This document shows, in pieces, positions 1-7,346 of a stretch of 64,000 nucleotides of DNA. The stretch covers positions 47,615 through 111,614 of the forward strand of contig DAWV01000021.1 in the NCBI GenBank assembly GCA_002506085.1, written 5' to 3'. Position 1 is the stretch's first letter. Each line of letters opens with the position of its first letter. A program made the position numbers and the translations under genes. A model generated the notes under the pieces. The model made no database searches, had not been told where the DNA came from, and worked only from the letters and a program-made list of their open reading frames with translations. The stretch is from Methanocorpusculaceae archaeon UBA425 (GTDB taxonomy: Archaea > Halobacteriota > Methanomicrobia > Methanomicrobiales > Methanocorpusculaceae).

Positions 1-42
1 AAAGACGGCGATGCCGAGTATTAGCCCATATCCTTTTTTCAT
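1..42 (-). CDS. N-terminus of a gene cut by the window edge (signal peptide)
   Basis: Reading leftward from an ATG at 42-40, the last bases encode MKKGYGLILGIAVF and run off the window. A start Met, two lysines and a hydrophobic run are typical of a signal peptide or first membrane helix, so the product is probably exported or membrane-bound. AT-rich sequence just upstream (43-55) could hold its promoter. Nothing more can be said about function. Confidence 0.5.
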   Translation of the reverse strand, partial: MKKGYGLILGIAVF

Positions 43-243
43 AAATAAATTTATTGAACGGAATCTGATATGAGCATTGCTATTCTCAATATCAAGCGCT
101 TCGGGGATAGCTGACTCCCGGATTTAGCTTTCACCCCGCATGTTCCGATACATACCGGACCCGCCGGAGATAGCAGTTGATGGGGATGCTCCGTCAGTGA
201 AACAGCGGGGCATGATTCTGTGCATATTCACTTTTCCAGGAAT

Positions 244-255
244 AGATATAAATAT
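244..255 (+). promoter_or_regulatory. Putative TATA box for tRNA-Cys/SepCysS transcription
   Basis: AGATATAAATAT fits an archaeal TATA box and predicts a start of transcription about 25 bases downstream, near 272-280. That would give the tRNA-Cys precursor a 5' leader of roughly 35-40 bases and could also drive the two downstream protein genes. Confidence 0.45.
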
Positions 256-274
256 GAATACTGCATATGTGTTA

Positions 275-301
275 TTCACACTGTGAACATCACACTGTGA
301 A
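275..301 (+). promoter_or_regulatory. Two tandem TTCACACTGTGAA-type palindromes upstream of tRNA-Cys
   Basis: A perfect odd palindrome TTCACACTGTGAA lies at 275-287 and a second copy, TCACACTGTGAA, at 290-301. The centres are about 14 bases apart. They sit between the putative TATA box and the tRNA, where a repressor would overlap the transcription start. The spacing suggests an operator bound by two dimers; the regulator is unknown. Confidence 0.45.
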
Positions 302-312
302 TCATATACACT

Positions 313-383
313 GCCAGGTTGGCGGAGTGGTTACGCGGCTGCCTGCAGAGCAGTCCACACCTGTTCAATTCAGGTACCTGGCT
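313..383 (+). tRNA. tRNA-Cys (anticodon GCA)
   Basis: A full cloverleaf can be drawn. The acceptor stem is GCCAGGT (313-319) with ACCTGGC (376-382). The D arm is 322-336, the anticodon stem GCTGC/GCAGT has loop CTGCAGA (343-349, anticodon GCA at 345-347), and the T arm is ACCTG-TTCAATT-CAGGT (359-375). The discriminator base is T383, the U73 typical of tRNA-Cys. CCA is not encoded. The gene lies 60 bases before the small SepCysE-like gene and upstream of SepCysS, the enzyme that converts phosphoserine on this same tRNA to cysteine. Confidence 0.95.
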
Positions 384-443
384 TTTCCTTTTTTGGAAAA
401 CCGCATAGTATCTGTGCGGAAAAATGCAGATACTCCATTACTT

Positions 444-623
444 ATGTCACAAAAAGCAATCGATGCAGTATTTACCGGTCTGTTCAGCATGACCGACATC
501 CGTGTTATTCTGCGGAAAACCGCACCCCTGCATCATCTCAGCGATGAGCAGAAGGAACAGACGAAAAAAGCAGTAGAGATGGTTCGGAAACAACTCGGGA
601 TAATCGAAGGTGACCTCTTATGA
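444..623 (+). CDS. Small SepCysE-like protein coupled to SepCysS
   Basis: This 59-residue protein starts at ATG 444; the longer open frame from 267 runs through the tRNA-Cys gene and cannot all be coding. It begins MSQKAIDAVF and is predicted to be helical, with a charged C-terminal helix (DEQKEQTKKAVEMVRKQLG). Its stop overlaps the start of SepCysS (ATGA, 620-623), so translation is probably coupled. C-terminally truncated SepCysE homologues fused or genetically coupled to SepCysS are known in archaea; full SepCysE is the scaffold that joins SepRS, SepCysS and tRNA-Cys. Position and size fit that role. I infer the family from context and general resemblance, not from an alignment. Confidence 0.6.
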   Translation: MSQKAIDAVFTGLFSMTDIRVILRKTAPLHHLSDEQKEQTKKAVEMVRKQLGIIEGDLL

Positions 624-1798
624 AATGTGCAGACTCAATTGAAGCACGGTCAGTCGAAGAATCATTTATCAACCTTGATCCGATCCAGGCAGCTGGACGC
701 CTCACACCGGAGGCGATGAAAGCAGTCATTTCCTGGGGTGATGGCTATTCAGTCTGTGATAACTGTCATAAACCGTTCCGTCTGGATTATGTGAACAACC
801 CGCCCATTGCGGATTTCCACGAAGAGGTTGCCAAGTGGCTCAACATGGACCAGGTCCAGCTTGTCCCCGGGGCACGCCGTGCATTCCAGGAAGTCACTGG
901 GGCCCTTGTCGGCAAAGGCGAGCCGGTCATCATGACCGGTATGGGACACTATACTGCCTATCTCTCCGTAGAAGTCGTCAACGGAATCGTCCGCGAAATA
1001 AAACCTACTCCCGATCACCACATCACGGCAGATGCCGCCGCAGTATCGATTGAAAACGCGACACGCGAGTTCGGCTATGCTCCGAAACTCGTCTTTGTGG
1101 ATGCGGTCGATTTCATGTACGGGAACTTCCATGAAGTTAAGGAGATTGCAAAAGTCGCCCGCCAGTATGACATACCTGTCATTTACAACGGCGCTTACAC
1201 AGTTGGTGTTCTCCCGGTAGACGGCAAAAAACTCGGAGTCGATTTCGTTGTCGGATCGGGTCACAAAAGTATGTCGGCCCCAGCCCCCTCGGGTATTCTT
1301 GCGACCACGACAGAATATGCAGATATCGTCCTTCGGACCACTAGGATTCAGGGCGATGTAACTGGTAGAAAATTCGGTATCAAACAGGTCGGCATTCTCG
1401 GGTGCTCCCTGATGGGTGCCCCAGTCGTTGGACTCATTGCCTCGTTCCCGGCAGTAAAGGAACGCGTCAATCACTTCGACGAGCAGCTCAAAAACCACAA
1501 AATCGTCACCGACGCGTTACTTTCCATCGAAGGAACCAAAGTTGCTTCGGAATATCCGCGTAAGCACACGATGACCAGAATGGACACAACGGAATCATTC
1601 GACAGGATTGCCCAGATACACAGGAAACGCGGTTTTTTCCTTTCGAGTGCCCTTGGAAAACGCGGAATCACCGGCATCATGCCCGGTGTAACCAAACAGT
1701 GGAAGTTCAACACCTACGGACTGACTACCTCCCAGGCAGAATATCTGGCGGATTCGTTCATCGAAATTGCCGAAGAAAATTCTATGGTCATCGGATAA
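620..1798 (+). CDS. pscS: O-phospho-L-seryl-tRNA:Cys-tRNA synthase (SepCysS)
   Basis: This PLP enzyme converts Sep-tRNA(Cys), made by SepRS, to Cys-tRNA(Cys) with a sulfur donor; it is the RNA-dependent route to cysteine in methanogens. The 392 residues match the family length. The start of the conserved core, FINLDPIQAAGRL, lies near residue 16. The catalytic cysteines are visible as SVCDNC (Cys46, Cys49) and GILGCS (Cys262), and the PLP lysine as GSGHKS (Lys216). It overlaps the SepCysE-like gene by four bases and lies downstream of its own substrate tRNA gene. No SepRS gene is in the window. Confidence 0.95.
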   Translation: MKCADSIEARSVEESFINLDPIQAAGRLTPEAMKAVISWGDGYSVCDNCHKPFRLDYVNNPPIADFHEEVAKWLNMDQVQLVPGARRAFQEVTGALVGKGEPVIMTGMGHYTAYLSVEVVNGIVREIKPTPDHHITADAAAVSIENATREFGYAPKLVFVDAVDFMYGNFHEVKEIAKVARQYDIPVIYNGAYTVGVLPVDGKKLGVDFVVGSGHKSMSAPAPSGILATTTEYADIVLRTTRIQGDVTGRKFGIKQVGILGCSLMGAPVVGLIASFPAVKERVNHFDEQLKNHKIVTDALLSIEGTKVASEYPRKHTMTRMDTTESFDRIAQIHRKRGFFLSSALGKRGITGIMPGVTKQWKFNTYGLTTSQAEYLADSFIEIAEENSMVIG

Positions 1799-1864
1799 TC
1801 CCCCCATATTTTTGTCAATCAGGGTTCCTTCCTGCACAAAATCGAACACACAAAAAAGGAATTA

Positions 1865-2656
1865 TTATTTCGTGAACACCATCACGGTGTAACCCTCTTC
1901 TGCAGCTGCCCGGCTTTTTTCCGTAAACCCTATCAGCTTCATTTTTGCCGAGAACGAATCAGGCGTATTTCTCCCATCCGTATACACCGCGGAAATCACT
2001 GTATTCACATGTGCACTCAGATAGTCAGCCTCATACTGCACGACTGAATGCTCGTAACCCACGATATCCATCACAAGGGTGATATTCGACGAAAAACCGG
2101 CAGCATCGGCGAGTTTCTGCACGTTTGTCGTCTCCGCATCCACAGACTTCACGATACCTCCCGACTCCACAATACGATTATTCGTGATATCCGATGTCAC
2201 GGAAATCTCCACAGTATCCACACCATAGCCGATAGCCTTCTGCACAAACGTCGTTCCGAGAGCGTTATTCTTCTTCGTTATCAGGAGACCCGGAATCAGA
2301 TATGGATTCGGCTCCACCGAAACCTGATTCACCGGCATCGTAATTTTATCATTTATATACGCAGAAAGTACCCCGATACCGGCACCGAGCTCGATAACCG
2401 GATTTCCCGGGACCAGATATTCGTCCACGGCGTCAAACATCTCCATCTCATATGCATTCGGATTCAGCAGAAGCTGCCAGATGAACGTCCCATCCACATA
2501 GGCAGGATCAACGGAAATCAGGTTGCCGCGAATCATCACCTCACTAGGAGTAGGATTAATCACACCCACACAGCCGGAGGTCAGCGTGAAACCAATAACC
2601 AAAAGAGCCAGTATACCTATGGAAACCGTTTTTCTCCCCGGAGTATTCATATTCAT
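1865..2656 (-). CDS. Lipoprotein with a methyltransferase-like domain
   Basis: The 263-residue product has an N-terminal hydrophobic segment ending in a lipobox-like LTSGC (Cys29), so it should be exported and lipid-anchored. The mature part contains VIELGAGIGVLSAY (about residues 87-100), which matches the glycine-rich SAM-binding motif I of Rossmann methyltransferases. The later VSVEPNP and VMDIVGYEHS resemble motifs II and IV of the FkbM-like group. The start ATG at 2656 follows an AAGG. It converges with pscS. An extracytoplasmic SAM enzyme would be odd because SAM is cytoplasmic, so the fold may have been reused for something else. Confidence 0.6.
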   Translation of the reverse strand: MNMNTPGRKTVSIGILALLVIGFTLTSGCVGVINPTPSEVMIRGNLISVDPAYVDGTFIWQLLLNPNAYEMEMFDAVDEYLVPGNPVIELGAGIGVLSAYINDKITMPVNQVSVEPNPYLIPGLLITKKNNALGTTFVQKAIGYGVDTVEISVTSDITNNRIVESGGIVKSVDAETTNVQKLADAAGFSSNITLVMDIVGYEHSVVQYEADYLSAHVNTVISAVYTDGRNTPDSFSAKMKLIGFTEKSRAAAEEGYTVMVFTK

Positions 2657-2770
2657 GATAAACCTTCTGAGGTCAACATATATTTAGATATTGCTTTGCC
2701 CGGGGGAAAAATTTCGTTCTCCATATCCATGCACCTTCTTTAAGGCAGTACTCACTTCAACGCAAATAAC

Positions 2771-2821
2771 GTAAGTATAAACATATCAATTGCCAAATAA
2801 TATACTGCCGTGAGAGGAGGG
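2771..2821 (+). promoter_or_regulatory. Promoter and strong RBS of the ATP synthase operon
   Basis: AT-rich elements AAGTATAAAC (about 2773-2782) and AATAATATAC are TATA candidates. A strong GGAGGG at 2816-2821 lies four bases before the atpH start codon. No other promoter-like stretch is visible before the tightly packed operon. Confidence 0.5.
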
Positions 2822-2825
2822 TTGG

Positions 2826-3155
2826 ATGAAAACTGAGGTTCTGAAAAGCATTAAAGAAACCGAAGCAAAAAGTAAATCCACAATCACCGCAGCCGAGAGT
2901 GCCGCCGAGCAGACACTTGCAAACGCAAAACTCGAAGCTGATAACCTGATTGCCAAGGCAACAACAATTGCCGAGGATTACAAAAAGCAGAGACTATTAG
3001 ATGCACGGAATGTAGCAACAGCAAAGCATGCCGCAATTGTTACCCAGGGTAAGGCAGACGCCGATAAACTGATTAACGCCGGAAGCAAAAAGCTCCCGCA
3101 GGCAGCTTCGCTATTCGTAGAGCGGTTTAAGGAGAAACTGCATGTTTCAGCCTAG
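2826..3155 (+). CDS. atpH: A-type ATP synthase subunit H
   Basis: Subunit H (109 residues) forms the coiled-coil peripheral stalk with subunit E, holding A1 still against AO. The sequence is nearly all charged and alanine-rich heptad-like helix (for example KAKSTIT-type repeats rich in Ala, Glu and Lys), as in other archaeal H subunits. It is the first gene of the operon and its end overlaps atpI by 14 bases. Confidence 0.85.
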   Translation: MKTEVLKSIKETEAKSKSTITAAESAAEQTLANAKLEADNLIAKATTIAEDYKKQRLLDARNVATAKHAAIVTQGKADADKLINAGSKKLPQAASLFVERFKEKLHVSA

Positions 3156-5127
3156 ACCGATGACCCATTTGCTAATTGCTGCGAGCAAAGCGCAAATGGC
3201 GTCAGTAGTGACCGAATTATATCGTCACCAGATTTTCCACATCACCGATTTTGTAGATCAGGGGAAAGAAGGATATGAAGGAGTAAAAATCGGCGTTCCA
3301 CAGGAACATGCCGGTGACCTCTCGAATGACCTGCTGAAAATACGCTCCCTTGAGAGCGTGTTTCAGACAAACCCGTCAACGCAAAGCAATGTCCAGATAC
3401 GGCCTGCAGAAACGATTCGAGCTGCTATAGATAGCGAGCTTCCAAAAATTGATGAGGAAGTAAGCAGTCTCACGGTAAAGCGTTCGAATGCAGAGACCCG
3501 TATCAGGGAATGCCAGCAGCGTATCAACGAACTCAAACCTTTTGCCCTCGTGCCCTTAGAGCTTGATCTCTATCGCGGCTACGGGAATTTAACAGTATAT
3601 GCCGGATACATCGAACATGATATCGAGATATCCTTCCCGCATGAAAAACATTATCAGGCGGGAAAAGACGGCAACTTCATAGTCGTCTTTGTAGAATCCA
3701 AAAATTCCGCAGAAGTTGAGAAACAACTTGCCGACGCAGGTTTCCAGACCGTTACCCTGCCGGGTGAATCCGGTACCGTTCAGGCAGCAGTGGACAAATA
3801 CACTGTTGAAAAGAACGAGGCAACAAAGGTCTACGAAGACTGCAACGTGAAAATCGTTGAACTCAAAGCAAAATACGCAGACTTGCTCGCCGCTTGCGAC
3901 GAAGTCCTGTCCTGCGATGTGGAACGTGCCGAAGCACCGCTTCGCTTTGCAACCACCGACGAAGCATTCGTCATCGACGGCTGGATTCCGGCCGACGAAG
4001 TGGAGAAAGTCGTTGCGGCACTAAGCCAGGCAACTGGCGAACGCGTTTATGTAGTCGTTGATTCCTCAGAAGTTGAGGATACAGCGATCCCGGTGGAATA
4101 TAACAATCCATCGTATGCAAAGCCCGCAGAATTATTTATGGACCTGTACTCCCGTCCAAAATACAAAGAGCTTGACCCGACCATCATCCTTGCGATCATG
4201 TTCCCGCTGCTCTTTGGATTCATTGTCGGAGATCTGGGATACGGTCTTTTATACCTGCTTCTTGCCCTCGTCCTTCGTAAGACTTTACTTAAGATGGGCG
4301 AAATGGGTGTGAAAGCCTTTTTCGTCATTATTGGAGCAGCAATTTCAACGAGTATCTTTGGACTTCTCTATAGTGAGTTCTTTGGTGTGAGTCTCCCCTG
4401 GCACTCGATCATTTTCTCCCGCCACCTCCCAATAGGTGCCGGTATGGAACACGCGATGCCACAGGTAATCGAACTGCTGATAATATCAATTATGCTTGGT
4501 GTAATCTACATCAGCGTTGGCCGTTTCTTCGGAATGATCAACCACTACAGAATGGATCACCCGGGAAGCCACAGGACAAAAGCAATCCTTTCCCAGTTTG
4601 GATGGAACTTGATCCTGTGGGGAATCCTGGTACTTGTCCTTAGTGTGGTTGACTTAAACGAATACTGCCAGTTCCCCTTTGCACTTCCCACGTTTGTCGG
4701 AATTCCGACCATTGCTGGAATAATAGGTGCAGTCATGATCATCGTTGGTTGTGTGTTTGTCGCAATAGAAAACCCACTTGACCTGATGGAACTCCCAACA
4801 AATACGCTATCCCACATGCTGTCCTTCTGCCGTCTTGCTGCAGTCGGTCTTTCATCCGTGGCGATCGCAATGGTTGTAAACTTCCTGGCCTTTGATTTAT
4901 TCATCACTCCGGCCATGATCAACCTTGATGTTGTTGGTGTACTATTGATTATCGTGGGTGTCATAATTCTCATATTAGGTCACGCACTGAACGTCGCTCT
5001 TGGTATTCTTGGTGGGGCTATACACCCGATTCGTTTACACTATGTCGAATTCTTTACCAAATTCTACCAGGGCGGAGGAATCATATACAAGCCCTTTGGA
5101 CTTAAACGAAAATTCTCTGAGGAATAA
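3142..5127 (+). CDS. atpI: A-type ATP synthase subunit I (a subunit)
   Basis: The 661-residue subunit I has a soluble N-terminal half (about residues 1-330, rich in charged helix) that binds the peripheral stalks. A C-terminal half with about eight membrane helices supplies the ion half-channels next to the c-ring. The transition is visible at LDPTIILAIMFPLLFGFIVGD. The conserved HMLSFCRLAAVGLSS contains the arginine needed for ion transfer. Length and order after atpH match other methanogen operons. Confidence 0.93.
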   Translation: MFQPRPMTHLLIAASKAQMASVVTELYRHQIFHITDFVDQGKEGYEGVKIGVPQEHAGDLSNDLLKIRSLESVFQTNPSTQSNVQIRPAETIRAAIDSELPKIDEEVSSLTVKRSNAETRIRECQQRINELKPFALVPLELDLYRGYGNLTVYAGYIEHDIEISFPHEKHYQAGKDGNFIVVFVESKNSAEVEKQLADAGFQTVTLPGESGTVQAAVDKYTVEKNEATKVYEDCNVKIVELKAKYADLLAACDEVLSCDVERAEAPLRFATTDEAFVIDGWIPADEVEKVVAALSQATGERVYVVVDSSEVEDTAIPVEYNNPSYAKPAELFMDLYSRPKYKELDPTIILAIMFPLLFGFIVGDLGYGLLYLLLALVLRKTLLKMGEMGVKAFFVIIGAAISTSIFGLLYSEFFGVSLPWHSIIFSRHLPIGAGMEHAMPQVIELLIISIMLGVIYISVGRFFGMINHYRMDHPGSHRTKAILSQFGWNLILWGILVLVLSVVDLNEYCQFPFALPTFVGIPTIAGIIGAVMIIVGCVFVAIENPLDLMELPTNTLSHMLSFCRLAAVGLSSVAIAMVVNFLAFDLFITPAMINLDVVGVLLIIVGVIILILGHALNVALGILGGAIHPIRLHYVEFFTKFYQGGGIIYKPFGLKRKFSEE

Positions 5128-5130
5128 AAA

Positions 5131-5382
5131 ATGGCAATTGAATCATTAACTGTAGAAGCAGCACAGGCATTAGCATCCGGATACACCGCAATCGGCGCAG
5201 GTCTCGCAGTAGGTCTCACTGGTATCGGTACCGGTCTTGGTGAAATGAGCATCGGAGCAGCCGCAGTCGGCGCAACCGCAGAAGACCGTGGAATGTTCGG
5301 TCTCGCATTAGTGTTCACCGTTCTTCCGGAAACGATCGTTATCTTCGGTCTCGTTGTCGCACTGCTCTTACTCTTCGTCTAA
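5131..5382 (+). CDS. atpK: A-type ATP synthase subunit K (c-ring proteolipid)
   Basis: This 83-residue proteolipid has two membrane helices, the usual single-hairpin form; some archaea have doubled or larger versions. The ion-binding carboxylate is in helix 2 in the motif LPETIVIFG. The first helix is glycine-rich (GAGLAVGLTGIGTGLGE). A GAGGAAT ribosome site precedes the start. Whether the ring carries protons or sodium cannot be settled from these motifs. Confidence 0.93.
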   Translation: MAIESLTVEAAQALASGYTAIGAGLAVGLTGIGTGLGEMSIGAAAVGATAEDRGMFGLALVFTVLPETIVIFGLVVALLLLFV

Positions 5383-5397
5383 GCGGAGCAGTCTGAC

Positions 5398-5976
5398 ATG
5401 GGACTTGAGGTAGTAGTAGACGAAATCAAAGCAAAGGGTGACCGCGAAGCTGCCGGCATAAAAGCCGCAGCTGAGGCACAGGCAAAAGAGATCGTCAACG
5501 AAGCAAACCTCCGTGCAAACGAGATTCGTCTCGCAGCCGAAAAAGACGCTGATATCCAGACCGAGCGGATCATGATCCGTGAAGTCGCCAGCGCCAATTT
5601 GGTCGTGAAACGTGATTTCCTGAATGCACAAAAGGAACTTCTTGATAAAGTCTATGCCGATGCCGCCGTGGAAATCGCTAGTCTTCCGGCAGACGTACAT
5701 GCACGAGCCGTACGTGAACTCTTAAAAGAGTCTGCCAAGCAGATCAAAGCCGGTGTCGTTTTCACAAACACACGCGACGAAAAATCTGCGAAAGAAGCAT
5801 TAAGCAGTTTAAAAACCCTGAGCGGATTTACGTTTGGAGGAATCACCGACATCGCAGGCGGTGTCGTTGTACAAAGTGCCGATGATCAGCTCACACTTGA
5901 CTTCTCATACCAGACCTTTATGGGCGAAGTATGGGAATCAAGTCTGAAAGATGCATCGGAGATATTGTTCGGATGA
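5398..5976 (+). CDS. atpE: A-type ATP synthase subunit E
   Basis: The 192-residue subunit E has a long N-terminal helix rich in Ala, Glu and Lys (about residues 1-80) that pairs with subunit H in the peripheral stalk. Its globular C-terminal domain (from about residue 90) binds the top of A1. Size, composition and position between K and C are as in other archaeal operons. It starts 15 bases after atpK. Confidence 0.9.
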   Translation: MGLEVVVDEIKAKGDREAAGIKAAAEAQAKEIVNEANLRANEIRLAAEKDADIQTERIMIREVASANLVVKRDFLNAQKELLDKVYADAAVEIASLPADVHARAVRELLKESAKQIKAGVVFTNTRDEKSAKEALSSLKTLSGFTFGGITDIAGGVVVQSADDQLTLDFSYQTFMGEVWESSLKDASEILFG

Positions 5977-5984
5977 GGTAAACA

Positions 5985-7043
5985 ATGACTGAGGTAATTA
6001 GCGGAACTGCTCCCTATATCTATGTCTCAACCCGCATGCGGGTCCGCAAAGCGAAGCTCATTCCTAGAGAAGAGTATCTCCGCATGCTGAACATGGGACT
6101 CCCTGAGTTCACCAGACTCATCGAGGAATTGGAGTACAAACGCGAAATCGATGAACTCTCTGCATCCTTTAAAGGTGTGGATCTCATTGAAAACGCCATG
6201 TCCTGGAACCTTGCAAAGGAGTATCAGCGAGTAATCGCTATGGCTCCCGGAGAGATGAAAGGATTTACCCGTGATTACCTGCACAAGTGGGATATCCAGA
6301 ATGTTCTGAGTATTCTGCGAGGTAAAGAACTCGGACTTTCCGATGGGAAGATCCGTGCAGTACTTGTTCCTGCCGGGGCACTTGATGCACCGACACTGGA
6401 CCGGCTCATTGCTGAATCTTCAAATGAGCGCATCGTTGAACAGCTGCCGATCAAGCAGATGTCAGCGATCCTCGGTGAAGGGCTCAGCGAGGCACTCGAG
6501 ACCCATTCCTTTGGGAAGATCGAGAACGAGCTGTACAAGTACTATTATGAAACGCTGATCAAAGCAGCACGTGGCGGTATGAAGGGCGGACTTCCGTTCC
6601 TGAAATATGTCATGTTCGAGATCGACATCAAAAACATCACCACGGTGTTCAGAATGCGTGCACAGGGCGGCGATAACGCTTCCCAGCAGAATATCTGGAT
6701 CCCCGGCGGTGCCTTCAAACCTGAAGAGCTCGAAAGACTCAGTAATATTGAAAGCACCGATGAAGTTGTCGATTCGCTGAAAAAGAAGATCAAAGTCACC
6801 GTGCTCCTTGATGCACTTGAATCGCTCCGTGAGAAGAAACCGATTTACTCAATCGAAAGCACTCTGATTGCAGCGCAGCTCAATCAGATGGATAGATTTT
6901 CGAAACGGAATCCGTTCTCAATCTCGCCGCTTCTTGTGTATCTCGAAAGAAAGAAGTACGAAGTATCCAATCTCCGTGCCATTGCCCGTGGAAAAGAGGC
7001 AGGTCTGGCGTCGGAGATTCTCGAAAAGTACCTGGTGATGTAA
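5985..7043 (+). CDS. atpC: A-type ATP synthase subunit C
   Basis: Subunit C (352 residues; V-type subunit d in eukaryotes) is the funnel-shaped helical protein that joins the central stalk to the c-ring. The protein is largely helical, without membrane segments. It begins with a conserved-looking YIYVSTRMRVRKAKL segment and ends EAGLASEILEKYLVM. It lies directly before atpF without a gap. Confidence 0.9.
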   Translation: MTEVISGTAPYIYVSTRMRVRKAKLIPREEYLRMLNMGLPEFTRLIEELEYKREIDELSASFKGVDLIENAMSWNLAKEYQRVIAMAPGEMKGFTRDYLHKWDIQNVLSILRGKELGLSDGKIRAVLVPAGALDAPTLDRLIAESSNERIVEQLPIKQMSAILGEGLSEALETHSFGKIENELYKYYYETLIKAARGGMKGGLPFLKYVMFEIDIKNITTVFRMRAQGGDNASQQNIWIPGGAFKPEELERLSNIESTDEVVDSLKKKIKVTVLLDALESLREKKPIYSIESTLIAAQLNQMDRFSKRNPFSISPLLVYLERKKYEVSNLRAIARGKEAGLASEILEKYLVM

Positions 7044-7346
7044 ATGGAAATCGCAGTAATTGGAAAGAAGGAGTTCGTTTTAGGGTTCCAGCTCGCTGGC
7101 ATCAAAAAGACCTACTCTGCAGAAAATCCCGAAAAACTTGCCGAAACCATTACAAAGGTACTTGACGACGCAAATGTCGGAATACTTGTGCTGCAAAGCA
7201 CGGACCTTGACCAGATCCCGCGTCGCCTGCAGGTAATCATTGAAAACTCTGTCAAGCCGACCATCGTTACGATCGGTGGACAGGTGGCAGGTCTCTCCCT
7301 GAGAGAGCGTATAAAACGTTCGGTGGGTGTTGATTTGTGGAAGTAA
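7044..7346 (+). CDS. atpF: A-type ATP synthase subunit F
   Basis: Subunit F is a small central-stalk protein (100 residues) with a Rossmann-like N-terminal domain and a C-terminal helix that reaches into A1 and regulates ATPase activity. The start MEIAVIGKKEFVLGFQLAGI matches the family pattern. It overlaps the GTG start of atpA by 10 bases. Confidence 0.92.
   Translation: MEIAVIGKKEFVLGFQLAGIKKTYSAENPEKLAETITKVLDDANVGILVLQSTDLDQIPRRLQVIIENSVKPTIVTIGGQVAGLSLRERIKRSVGVDLWK

Noticed and set aside
267..443. N-terminal part of the long open frame 267-623
   Set aside because: It reads through the tRNA-Cys gene (313-383); only the part from ATG 444 is kept as a protein.
749..1498. Leftward 249-residue frame
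   Set aside because: It lies fully inside pscS on the other strand and has no recognisable domain.
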